A DNA stretch of 38,671 nt from Haliscomenobacteraceae bacterium (lineage in GTDB: Bacteria; Bacteroidota; Bacteroidia; Chitinophagales; Saprospiraceae): positions 1 to 38,671 of the forward strand of contig CANMVX010000034.1 of the NCBI GenBank assembly GCA_947501115.1, written 5' to 3'. Shown in pieces: positions 26,501-33,115 of this stretch; within the stretch, counting starts at the first letter, position 1; the number at the start of each line of letters is the position of its first letter. The position numbers were made by a program, and so were the translations under genes. A model generated the notes under the pieces. The model was not told the origin of the DNA, ran no database searches, and saw nothing but the letters and a program-made list of their open reading frames with translations.

Positions 26501-26951
26501 AACGGATATTGATTTATTCATTCCCGATAGCTATGTAAGTAATGTCCAGGAACGGTTAAGCATGTACACTCAGATTGATCAAATTGAGACGGAAGATCAG
26601 ATAGATGATTTTATCAGCCAGATGGAAGATCGTTTTGGACGGGTACCTCATCAGATCCATGAACTGTTTGAAGGATTGCGATTGCGCTGGATTTGTAAAA
26701 GGATAGGTTTTGAGCGTATTATTTTAAAGGGAAATAAGCTGAGATGTTATTTTATTGATAATCCACAATCGTCTTATTATGAATCTCCCCAATTTCAGAG
26801 GATGCTTCAATACGTGGCTGGTTCCGGAAAAAAGGAGGGCCTGTTAATTAAAAAGTCAACGACGAACCTCATGTTGATACATGAAAATATAAGAAGTCTG
26901 GAAAAAGCTAAAATCCTGCTTAACCGGATAGCTGCAGAGATTAATCAATGA
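23577..26951 (+). CDS. mfd: Transcription-repair coupling factor
   Basis: This 1124-residue protein is Mfd, the ATP-dependent translocase that removes RNA polymerase stalled at DNA lesions and recruits UvrA. The N-terminal UvrB-like region includes FPDSFKRPTHFDEI and FVYEPGQFSIRGGIIDIYSF. The CarD-like RNA-polymerase interaction domain begins near LQPGDFISHIDYGIGKFSGL. The helicase motifs are GDVGFGKTE (about residue 591), LTLTATPIPRTL, DEEQKFG, and ETGLDIANANTMII with QLRGRVGRS. A C-terminal TRCF domain follows. Length is normal and no motif is lost. It is co-transcribed with trmB. No obvious terminator follows within 100 bases. Confidence 0.97.
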   Translation: MNQIAKKSLIEKYTNDSRLKEIDRIFESQYPACLRATAVFGAQECFIVRGLYERKKRPFLIVAENKEAAAYFWNTLSLLFDKKQIYFFPDSFKRPTHFDEINKPNILERTEVVSALYDKAESTVIVTYPEALFEKVVNPVDLEKTRLNFSKGEKLDRDFIIEVLLDYGFSREEFVYEPGQFSIRGGIIDIYSFGNELPYRIELFDDEVERIRSFDPMSQLSQTELVKVSIVPNMNKRFEKSDKVAFTDILRPETLVVVWDLNLLREKLVICEEKAADFSKTISILHEGEEADFAREKSYVKSDALLSALCAKSILCFSARNQPVPITSQIDFSGKPQPQFNRNFDLLIADWKERQAKKQEIYLFTENARQVERFHAIFDDMKAELIFHPVIIGLHEGFIDEGLGIACFTDHQIFNRFHRFKLRHSYSRDQALQLKLVKDLQPGDFISHIDYGIGKFSGLQKIEINGNFQEAVRLFYKNNDILYVSVNSLHKISKYVGKEGTEPQLSKLGSDAWKNLKNKTKKKLKDIAAELIKLYAQRRAAPGFAFPPDSYLQDELEASFIYEDTPDQYKATVDVKADMMKPYPMDRLICGDVGFGKTEIAIRAAFKSVVAGKQVAILVPTTILALQHAKTFHGRLEPFGVTVDYVNRFRTTKERKETFAKLADGKVDIIIGTHSLLGKDTHFKDLGLLVIDEEQKFGVASKEKLRSLKTDVDTLTLTATPIPRTLQFSLMAARDLSIIRTPPPNRQPIQTEVHAFNEELIRDAIYYEVNRGGQVFFVHNRVKNLEEMSVLIKKLCPDISIGFAHGQLESSKLETALMDFIDKKYDVLVCTNIIETGLDIANANTMIINNAHQFGLSDLHQLRGRVGRSNKKAYCYLLSPSMSSLTDDARKRLKTLEDFSELGSGFQIAMKDLDIRGAGNILGAEQSGFIADIGYETYQKILEEAVQELKETDYKDLFREELEKDRKFVRDVQIETDIDLFIPDSYVSNVQERLSMYTQIDQIETEDQIDDFISQMEDRFGRVPHQIHELFEGLRLRWICKRIGFERIILKGNKLRCYFIDNPQSSYYESPQFQRMLQYVAGSGKKEGLLIKKSTTNLMLIHENIRSLEKAKILLNRIAAEINQ

Positions 26952-27112
26952 ATTTTGTTAAAAGAAGCTTATTGGATTGGTGTTGAAAATATTTTTTATA
27001 CATAGTAGTTATGTCAGGATAAACCTGATAATTTGGATATGAGACATCTATGTTTCTCAATACTTTGGTAGAGGCGGCTATAATTGAATTATTAAAAATT
27101 ACCGTTGGGTCC

Positions 27113-27150
27113 TGAATCACGGATTTTTAGGATTACAGGATTTCACGGAT
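27113..27150 (-). repeat. Degenerate AATCC-type repeat, copy B
   Basis: Starts TGAATCACGGATTTT and ends TTTCACGGAT. The reverse complement matches 21259-21296 at 35 of 38 positions. Internal units of nine or ten bases contain GGATT. Confidence 0.75.
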
Positions 27151-27275
27151 TTTCATACCTGTCCCCTTAGGGGCCAAATGTCTATACACTTTAGCCCTTG
27201 GCAGCACTATTTTATCTATCTTAACAAGTCTTCAAAGGGGGGCGTTTACCTGTTTTTCCATCTAAATAGAAATTA

Positions 27276-27306
27276 TTTCCTTTAAATTCTCGGAATTTAA
27301 AGGAAA
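27276..27306. promoter_or_regulatory. Perfect 14-bp inverted repeat upstream of the FISUMP gene
   Basis: TTTCCTTTAAATTC, loop TCG, then its exact complement. No T run follows on either strand, so it is not a standard terminator. A further GAATTTAAA lies just downstream (27309-27317). It may be an operator or a leader hairpin, with the gene starting 74 bases later. Confidence 0.5.
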
Positions 27307-27379
27307 TCGAATTTAAAAAATGGTGTATATCTATTTTATTTTTTCAAATTTGTGGCATGACATATTTAAAAACCATAAA

Positions 27380-28285
27380 ATGATGATCAGAATTTTACTT
27401 TTAACGATGCTCCCTGTTATTTGTTTGGCACAAGTAAATCCAAATGGAGAAAAGCCAGCAGGCGAATTATTATCAAAAGAAATATCTCCCAATGAGATGA
27501 AGAGAAACGCTTCGTTTAATGTAGAGGAGATAAAGGTGCGCTGGAAGAAGGCAGCGTTGTAGAATTGTACGGGTGTGCCTTGTGTGGTTACTCCACCCGC
27601 TCCATCCTTTACCTGCGGCACTTCCACAATATCAGATATTGATGGGAATGTTTACGAAACGGTTTCTATTGGCACGCAATGCTGGACGAAGACCAATTTA
27701 AAGGTTACCAAGTATAATGATGGTACAGATATTCCATTGGATGCTAATGGAAATTCACCAGGACTTTCACCAATTTGGGGAGGTTTAATGATAGGGTCAT
27801 ATACCATTTATGGCAATGAAGCAAGTTCAGGCACGAATGCGACGAACTACGGATTTCTATACAATTGGTATGCGGCAAAAGGAATTGTCACGACAGGAAG
27901 TACAACGTATAAAAATTTATGTCCTACAGGTTATCATGTCCCTACAAATGCAGAATGGGGTACTTTAACTACTTTCCTTTCAGGATCATCTGGATTTAAT
28001 TCTGCAGCAGCAGGTAAAATGAAACAAATAGGGTTTACATTATGGAATACTCCAAACACAGGTGCAGACAATACAAGTGGTTTTACAGCTCTCCCAGGTG
28101 GTTTTCGCTCTGAAGATGGTACTTTCGGCGATATTAGGGACTTCGCTATGTTCTGGAGTGCTACTAAGTTCGATACCAACCCGAACTTCGCCTATCAATG
28201 CGCCTTGAGATCCTTCGATGACATAGCGCAAAGGGACGTAGTCAATTTGAAACGTGGTGGTTCCGTCCGATGCCTCAAGGATTGA
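27380..28285 (+). pseudogene. FISUMP-domain exported protein, interrupted by one in-frame TAG
   Basis: A single reading frame runs from the ATG at 27380 to 28285, broken only by a TAG at 27560-27562. The first part is a signal peptide (MMIRILLLTMLPVICLA) plus EEIKVRWKKAAL. The part after the stop resumes in the same frame with NCTGVPCVVTPP and FTCGTSTISDIDGNVYETVS, then QCWTKTNLKVTKYNDG, LYNWYAA, CPTGYHVPTNAEW and GGSVRCLKD. These are hallmarks of the Fibrobacter succinogenes major paralogous (FISUMP) domain, a surface-protein domain of unclear role. Related sequences would be expected to have Glu at the stop position (ALENCTG), so a GAG to TAG change is likely. No frame shift or other damage is visible, so the lesion is recent, a sequencing error, or suppressed. 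Confidence 0.7.
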
Positions 28286-28424
28286 ACATTTGACATATTT
28301 CGTGGGCAAGGCTTGTGGTTTGGCGGCGCAATGATTTTAGCAGCTAGCTAATCATTTATGTTGTAAGCGAGATATATTTTTACCTATTTGTCAATAACCA
28401 TAAAACAAGGGTTGTTAAAATAGG

Positions 28425-28467
28425 ATACCCGAAGAGGCATCACAATTGGTCTTTTCGGGTATTTTTT
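28425..28467 (+). terminator. Terminator of the FISUMP gene
   Basis: ATACCCGAA (28425-28433) pairs with TTCGGGTAT (28454-28462) and is followed by five further T residues. It lies 140 bases after the FISUMP stop on the same strand. Confidence 0.75.
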
Positions 28468-28519
28468 ATTTAAAATAATTTAGGTGCCTTTTTGAGTACC
28501 CATAGAACACTTTGCCAGT

Positions 28520-28538
28520 TTCAAACAACTGGCTGCTG
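28520..28538 (+). repeat. 19-base direct repeat, left copy
   Basis: TTCAAACAACTGGCTGCTG is identical to 30482-30500. The two copies flank the ATPase-nuclease gene at 28606-30162 in the same orientation, 1962 bases apart. Confidence 0.75.
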
Positions 28539-28581
28539 TACGTATAATTTTCACCAAATTTATAAAGTAGTTTAAAGAATA

Positions 28582-28605
28582 GAGGCTACCTTTTTATACA
28601 GCCTC
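28582..28605 (-). terminator. Hairpin abutting the stop of the ATPase-nuclease gene
   Basis: GAGGCT and AGCCTC, separated by a mostly T spacer, form a hairpin whose right edge touches the stop codon at 28606. It and its left flank (TATAAAGTAG) closely match the terminator region at 21318-21359. The T run on the minus strand is poor, so it may be a weak terminator or a decayed IS end. Confidence 0.5.
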
Positions 28606-30162
28606 CTACTGGGTGGTTAAATAATCAGCCTGTACCAAATTCCGTTCGGTACTGCTAAAAACCAGACCAACCTCATGCACAATGATCCCTTCCCTGTTCC
28701 GATATTTTTCCGCATAATTCCGTTTGATAATCTGCTCGAGAGCTATATTATTCCCCTTTGGAACCTTGTCCACTACTTTTATTTCCATCATATAAATATG
28801 ATCCTCCAAAATTATAGTCATATCGACCTGGCCTTGATTGGTGACATCCTCAGGAATGACCTGTGCTTTAATTGAAGTGAAAAAGGCATAAAGAACCGAT
28901 GCGTAAAATCCTTCAAAATGGGACAGATTATTATGGGTGAAATTGCGCCAGGGGATGCCAGCGAAAAGGGTGCGAATGTGTCGCTCAAACAAGACTATAT
29001 TTCCTGTTGACAAGGCATTATACAAGTCATCCTGCCTACTTTTCAAATCTGCTGAAATACCGGTATAATCCTCTATAAAATAGTCGTTCAAAGCCAAACG
29101 TACCTCTTGGTTTGGCATTTTAAGCCGGAATACCAGTTTCCCGCGTTCAATAAACGTTTTTTCAATGGTTAAATAACCAGCTTGAAACAATAGGGTAACA
29201 GGCTCTAAGGAATCAATGTCAAAAGAACCTAAAGTACGTTCAAATACTTCAATATTCTCTAAATCAGGTAAAAAATAATGGTTTTGTCGAAACATTTCAA
29301 TGAGAAAGGTTGGACTCCCTGTTTCAAACCAATAATTTCTAAAAACCTTCCTCTTTTTTATGAAAAGCAAAATATCGTAAGGATTGTAAACGGAATCGGG
29401 CCCAGTCCAACAATAACCGTTGTACCATCGCTTCACCTCTTCAGAGTCACTACCCGCCAGATGTTCAATGAAATATTCCTGAAGATCCTTTTCTGTATAA
29501 CCACAGATAGAAGAAAATTCTTCGTCAATGGTGATATCCATCAACTGATTCAAACCACTAAACAGGCTCACTTTTGAGAATTTGGTCACCCCCGTCATAA
29601 ATACAAACTGCAAGTTTGCATCTTGTTCCTTCAGGACACCATAAAAACGCTGCAGTGCATCCCTTAATTCGCGGACAACCTGAGAATTATTTATATTATC
29701 AAGCATAGGTTTGTCATATTCATCCACCAATACAACTACCCTTTGTCCATATTTTGCCGCAGCTCTTGAAATGAGTCTGCTAAAATTGTCCTCTAAATCT
29801 TTAGAATCATAAGTAACACCAAGCCGATCTTTATTCTGCTGAAGCAACGCTGAAAGTCGCAAATTTAGTTCCTCCTGATTTTTACCTCCCCCGGCTGCAA
29901 AATCCAATTTGATGACGGGATATTTTTTTGACCAATCCCATTTGTCATGAATATATAAGCCCTCAAATAATTTTTGATTTCCTTCAAAAATCTCCTTCAG
30001 CGTATCAACAAATAGACTCTTTCCAAAACGGCGGGGACGAGATAGGAAGAAAGCACCAGATTGTCTTATTAAGTTATAAGCATATTCTGTTTTATCAACA
30101 TATACGCAGTTGTTTTCCATTAATTTGCTTAATGTACTTATGCCTAAAGGAAGATTTTTCAA
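28606..30162 (-). CDS. AAA-ATPase-like protein with C-terminal PD-(D/E)XK nuclease domain
   Basis: This 518-residue protein belongs to the family that joins an AAA-ATPase-like domain (PF09820 type) to a PD-(D/E)XK nuclease-like domain (PF08011 type), abundant in Bacteroidota. It opens with LPLGISTLSKLMENNCVYVD, then RPRRFGKS as the Walker A loop (residues 42-49) and VVVLVDEYDKP as Walker B (about 142-152). The C-terminal nuclease core is QVDMTIILEDHIYMMEIKV, near residue 445, with the Asp and E-x-K residues present. The function is unproven; the families are usually multicopy and suspected to be mobile or defence-related. A plausible promoter precedes it (30183-30211). It is bracketed by 19-base direct repeats and IS-end-like sequences. 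Confidence 0.9.
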   Translation of the reverse strand: MKNLPLGISTLSKLMENNCVYVDKTEYAYNLIRQSGAFFLSRPRRFGKSLFVDTLKEIFEGNQKLFEGLYIHDKWDWSKKYPVIKLDFAAGGGKNQEELNLRLSALLQQNKDRLGVTYDSKDLEDNFSRLISRAAAKYGQRVVVLVDEYDKPMLDNINNSQVVRELRDALQRFYGVLKEQDANLQFVFMTGVTKFSKVSLFSGLNQLMDITIDEEFSSICGYTEKDLQEYFIEHLAGSDSEEVKRWYNGYCWTGPDSVYNPYDILLFIKKRKVFRNYWFETGSPTFLIEMFRQNHYFLPDLENIEVFERTLGSFDIDSLEPVTLLFQAGYLTIEKTFIERGKLVFRLKMPNQEVRLALNDYFIEDYTGISADLKSRQDDLYNALSTGNIVLFERHIRTLFAGIPWRNFTHNNLSHFEGFYASVLYAFFTSIKAQVIPEDVTNQGQVDMTIILEDHIYMMEIKVVDKVPKGNNIALEQIIKRNYAEKYRNREGIIVHEVGLVFSSTERNLVQADYLTTQ

Positions 30163-30182
30163 GATGCCATATTTTATATTAT

Positions 30183-30211
30183 TAAAGATACGACAATAAT
30201 ACTAAATCAAA
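30183..30211 (-). promoter_or_regulatory. Likely promoter of the leftward ATPase-nuclease gene
   Basis: On the minus strand TTTG (30208-30211) is followed after 17 bases by TATCTTTA (30183-30190), seven of eight with TAnnTTTG. The start codon is 21 bases further on. Confidence 0.45.
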
Positions 30212-30233
30212 GAAATGGCACCTGTCGGGGAAA

Positions 30234-30402
30234 GAGGCTGTCTAAAAAGCCCGGCTGGATTCCAGAAGAAATTTTTGAAAAAATATCCGTTAATCATCCC
30301 GTTCGATTAGTCAGTGAAGTGGTTGATCAGCTAAATATAGATGCTATTATTAAGCAATACAAAGGAGGAGGTACTACAAGCTATCATCCCCGAATGACGA
30401 TA
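30234..30402 (+). pseudogene. Remnant of an IS1182-type transposase with its left end
   Basis: From about 30247 a frame reads KPGWIPEEIFEKISVNHPVR and then LVSEVVDQLNID, KQYKGGGTTSYHPRMTIK. This is the characteristic N-terminus of IS1182-family transposases. After TIK (about 30402) similarity is lost and AATCCT-type repeat sequence begins soon after, so only about 50 residues of a protein normally ten times longer remain. Directly before it stands GAGGCTGTCTAAAAAG (30234-30249), probably the IS terminal end. No start codon or right end is left, so the element is dead. Confidence 0.75.
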
Positions 30403-30455
30403 AAAAGTAATCCTCAACGAATACACATAAGGCTCAAAACAAAGACGGTATCTGC

Positions 30456-30485
30456 AATCCTAAAAATCCTGTAAATACTGATTCA
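30456..30485 (+). repeat. AATCCT-type repeat, copy C
   Basis: AATCCTAAAAATCCTGTAAA followed by TACTGATTCA. It shares the AATCCT units and the ending TGATTCA with copies A and B. It runs into the 19-base repeat at 30482-30500. Confidence 0.7.
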
Positions 30486-30500
30486 AACAACTGGCTGCTG
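30482..30500 (+). repeat. 19-base direct repeat, right copy
   Basis: Identical to 28520-28538. It lies between the dead transposase and the rightward ATPase gene. The spacer 30163-30570 is otherwise explained by the leftward promoter, the IS remnant and repeat copy C. Confidence 0.75.
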
Positions 30501-30558
30501 CGCACTCAATCCCTAACCATCGCCTCAACTTGGTCTCACATCCCACACCAAAAAGGCG

Positions 30559-30566
30559 TATCTTTA
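30559..30566 (+). promoter_or_regulatory. Possible -7 box giving a near-leaderless transcript
   Basis: TATCTTTA agrees with TAnnTTTG at seven of eight bases and ends only four bases before the ATG at 30571. Initiation would be at or next to the start codon. No convincing -33 box is visible. Confidence 0.35.
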
Positions 30567-30570
30567 CAAA

Positions 30571-32133
30571 ATGAGAAGAATCTTCAACACCACGGGGTTA
30601 TGTAATGCGGAAGACCATTATATGGTAGATCCGTTTCGGAATATGTATGATAATATATTGGATTTGATAGATTCAAAGCAATATTTTCTTATACATGCAC
30701 CCAGACAAACAGGTAAAACTACTTTTTTGCACGCTCTGGCTCATCGTTTGAATAAGGAAGGGAATTATGTTGCTGTGGTATGTTCTTTGGAGTCAGCTGG
30801 TTATACCAGTATATCTGTGGAAACGGCAAATGAGGTGTTTATACAATCTTTGTATTTGACGTCTAAAATTTTTTTATCGCCCGATGCATTACCTCCTAAA
30901 CCAGATAGTTATTTATCAAGTAACCTTTTGTTCAGAAATTATCTTACCGATTGGTGCGATACACTAGATAAACCCTTGATTTTATTACTTGACGAGGTGG
31001 ATGCTCTATATGATGACGTGCTTATTTCTACCTTACGTCAATTACGGGACGGTTTTCAAACCCGCCCTAAGCATTTCCCTCAATCTATTGCATTGGTAGG
31101 CCTGCGAGATATTCGTGATTTTCGCATGCGTGCCCGTGCAGATAATCCGTCGATAGGATCAGGTTCACCTTTTAATATTAAGGCAAAATCTTTTTTCCTA
31201 CCTGCGTTTTCAAAAGAAGAAGTACGTGGATTATTGAACCAACATGCACAGGATACTGGTCAGGTTTTTTCTGAAGAGGTTCTGGAAAAGTTATTCGACT
31301 ATTCTGGCGGCCAACCCTGGTTGACGAACGCACTAGCCAATGAGGTAGTAAGGGAGATTCTCAAAAATGATTATTCCCTCGAAATTACCCTGGATTTGAT
31401 TGAGCTGGCCAAAGAGCGGCTCATCGAACAGCGTCAAACTCACTTGGACAGCTTAGCGGACAAAATAGATGATCCTCGGGTTCGACCCATTATCATGAGT
31501 ATCATCACGGGTGATTCTCCAGCTTTTGATGGAGCGGATGACGCTATCCGATATTGCCGTGACCTGGGAATTATCAGCACAGGTAATCCCATTCAATTTG
31601 CGAATCCGATATACAGAGAAATCATAACCCGCATTCTGACCGTAGGATTTTCCATTGGAATCAATCAGGATATCGCCCAAACAAGTTGGTATCTGAATAC
31701 CGATGGTACGCTGAATATGGACAAGTTACTGGATGCATTCACCAAATTTTATCGACGCAACGCTGAATCATGGATTGATAGATATCAATACAAGGAGGCT
31801 GGACACCAGTTAATGTTGATGGCCTTTTTACAACGGGTCATTAATGGGGGAGGACGCATTGAAAGGGAAATGGCAGCAGGAAATGGGCGGACAGATCTGG
31901 TTGTTTTTTGGAAAGCACAAGTCATTACGATTGAGATAAAAATGCACCATGATAAATGGTCAGAACCTGAAGGCATTGAACAATTAGCCCGTTACCTGGA
32001 CCGATTAGGACAGAAAACAGGATATATGGTATTTCTCGAAAAGAAAAGTGCGTTGGAATTATCCTGGGAGGATCGAATCCGTCGGGAAGTACATATAGTT
32101 GACAACAAAGAAATCATATTATATGCTATGTAG
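30571..32133 (+). CDS. ATP-binding protein with C-terminal PD-(D/E)XK-like domain
   Basis: This 520-residue P-loop protein begins MRRIFNTTGLCNAEDHYMVD and has Walker A HAPRQTGKT (about residues 42-50) and Walker B LILLLDEVDAL (near residue 137). A winged-helix-like middle part follows. The C-terminal segment GRTDLVVFWKAQVITIEIKM, near residue 440, carries the D and E-I-K pattern of PD-(D/E)XK nucleases. It is an AAA-like fusion of a different family from the gene at 28606-30162, although the domain plan is the same. Its role is unknown; genes of this kind are often present in many copies per Bacteroidota genome. It is divergent from the other ATPase across the IS remnant and is followed directly by a REP-like palindrome. 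Confidence 0.85.
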   Translation: MRRIFNTTGLCNAEDHYMVDPFRNMYDNILDLIDSKQYFLIHAPRQTGKTTFLHALAHRLNKEGNYVAVVCSLESAGYTSISVETANEVFIQSLYLTSKIFLSPDALPPKPDSYLSSNLLFRNYLTDWCDTLDKPLILLLDEVDALYDDVLISTLRQLRDGFQTRPKHFPQSIALVGLRDIRDFRMRARADNPSIGSGSPFNIKAKSFFLPAFSKEEVRGLLNQHAQDTGQVFSEEVLEKLFDYSGGQPWLTNALANEVVREILKNDYSLEITLDLIELAKERLIEQRQTHLDSLADKIDDPRVRPIIMSIITGDSPAFDGADDAIRYCRDLGIISTGNPIQFANPIYREIITRILTVGFSIGINQDIAQTSWYLNTDGTLNMDKLLDAFTKFYRRNAESWIDRYQYKEAGHQLMLMAFLQRVINGGGRIEREMAAGNGRTDLVVFWKAQVITIEIKMHHDKWSEPEGIEQLARYLDRLGQKTGYMVFLEKKSALELSWEDRIRREVHIVDNKEIILYAM

Positions 32134-32154
32134 GGGCAACCCTCGAGGTTGCCC
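32134..32154. repeat. REP-like palindrome
   Basis: GGGCAACC, loop CTCGA, GGTTGCCC forms a perfect 8-bp stem starting one base after the ATPase stop codon. It resembles the TAGGGGC(A/G)ACC palindromes scattered through many bacterial genomes. No T run follows, so terminator activity would be weak. Confidence 0.6.
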
Positions 32155-32467
32155 GAAAAACTCTACGTATAGATTAATTTTCAATGTATTTGGCTTGTTG
32201 CTGGTAAAATAACCGCATATAGTTTAAATTAGAACGTTTCTAATAAGGCTTTACCGTAAGTGGCTTTGGCATTTCCTTCTTGCTCAAACACTACTATACT
32301 AAAAATCATAATCTTTGATTTATTATTGTCTGAATTAGGATTTATAATATTGTAGGATTAGTCAATAAAAAAGTCCTATCCTTACTATGGCTTTTTGGAT
32401 GATAGTATCGAGAAGGAAGCTCTAACCCTCAAGCGTCAAAAAATCAAAGTTCATCACCAATTTATTC
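32155..32467. other. Spacer between the ATPase gene and the ABC operon
   Basis: About 310 bases with no gene that I can support. It contains AATCCT-type repeat copy D and a weak inverted repeat (TACTAT/ATAGTA near 32380-32408). No good terminator for either neighbour was seen. Confidence 0.5.
32326..32359 (-). repeat. AATCCT-type repeat, copy D
   Basis: Begins TTGTCTGAATTAGGATTTAT and ends TTGTAGGATT. Its reverse complement reads AATCCT units and then AATTCAGACAA, the same order as copy C. It is more diverged than the other copies. Confidence 0.6.
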
Positions 32468-33115
32468 CTAGGAATTTACTTTGTATTTGCCGAAAATAAC
32501 TTCAATAGTTCCCTTTTTTGAAACATTTCCATCGTCTGTTGGGCGGCTGCTGCGTTGAATATCTGTTGACACACCCTTTGGGATTTTGAATTTTTTTACG
32601 TCGATGGTCAATTTAATCCGCGAGGGTAATCCCCATGATTTGTCCGTTGTATAATCATATTCGCTGAGAATGGTCCCATTTGACCTACTTGTAATAACAG
32701 ATTTGAGGATAATCATAGACTGGGCGTCAACCCAGATTTTAGCTAGGACCAAATCTCCTTCGTTTGCCAGTGGCAATAAGGTTATAATTTCCGAACGAAT
32801 GCCCTGAATAAGCTCATTTCCAGACGAGATCGCGGTGAATTGATTGGGTTGACTGAAGAGCAAGGGCAATTCTGAAAAACCATTTTTCGGAAGGATAGAA
32901 ATGCCTGTTGACTTGACCTTAAAGGTATTAGGGTAAGTAAACTGGACATTCGCTTTGACAGGTAAAATCTTTATGGCGGGAATATTAGGCTTAATTTGTG
33001 CAGATACCTCATAGTTGCGTACCTGCTTGAATTTTTGTGACAACTTAGCAAATAGTTCGTCGGCTTGCTGTGCCGATGCCATAAAAGGTAAAAAAACGAA
33101 TAGCCAGTATTTCAT
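32468..33115 (-). CDS. LolA-like periplasmic protein
   Basis: This 215-residue protein has a signal peptide (MKYWLFVFLPFMASA, then QQADELFAKL) and a pattern of long beta strands resembling the LolA/LolB outer-membrane lipoprotein carrier superfamily: YEVSAQIKPNIPAIKILPVK, KVWVD-like strands (LAKIWVDAQSMIILKSVI) and SEYDYTTDKSWGLPSRIKLT. It probably binds a lipid or acyl chain in the periplasm. It is the third gene of an operon with an ABC permease (one-base stop/start overlap at 33115) and an ABC ATPase. This suggests that it works with the exporter; the assignment to the superfamily is by pattern only. Confidence 0.65.
   Translation of the reverse strand: MKYWLFVFLPFMASAQQADELFAKLSQKFKQVRNYEVSAQIKPNIPAIKILPVKANVQFTYPNTFKVKSTGISILPKNGFSELPLLFSQPNQFTAISSGNELIQGIRSEIITLLPLANEGDLVLAKIWVDAQSMIILKSVITSRSNGTILSEYDYTTDKSWGLPSRIKLTIDVKKFKIPKGVSTDIQRSSRPTDDGNVSKKGTIEVIFGKYKVNS

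Larger units (their letters stand above)
26952..27379. other. Spacer between mfd and the FISUMP gene
   Basis: This 428-base stretch contains no convincing gene. It holds a degenerate AATCC-type repeat (27113-27150), a short CCCCT/AGGGG palindrome near 27163-27173, and a perfect 14-bp inverted repeat at 27276-27306. Its mix of repeats resembles decayed mobile-element spacer. Confidence 0.6.
28286..28605. other. Spacer between the FISUMP gene and the leftward ATPase gene
   Basis: This 320-base spacer has no gene that I can support. From left to right it holds a nested hairpin near 28330-28358 (AATGATT with AATCATT), the FISUMP terminator at 28425-28467, a GCCAGT/ACTGGC hairpin overlapping a 19-base repeat at 28520-28538, and the hairpin at the end of the ATPase gene. 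Confidence 0.6.

Noticed and set aside
28040-28309. Leftward frame opposite the FISUMP domain
   Set aside because: It is a shadow of the conserved FISUMP coding strand.
21259-32359. AATCCT repeats considered as a CRISPR array
   Set aside because: The copies are far apart, in both orientations, degenerate and without regular spacers; no cas gene is present.
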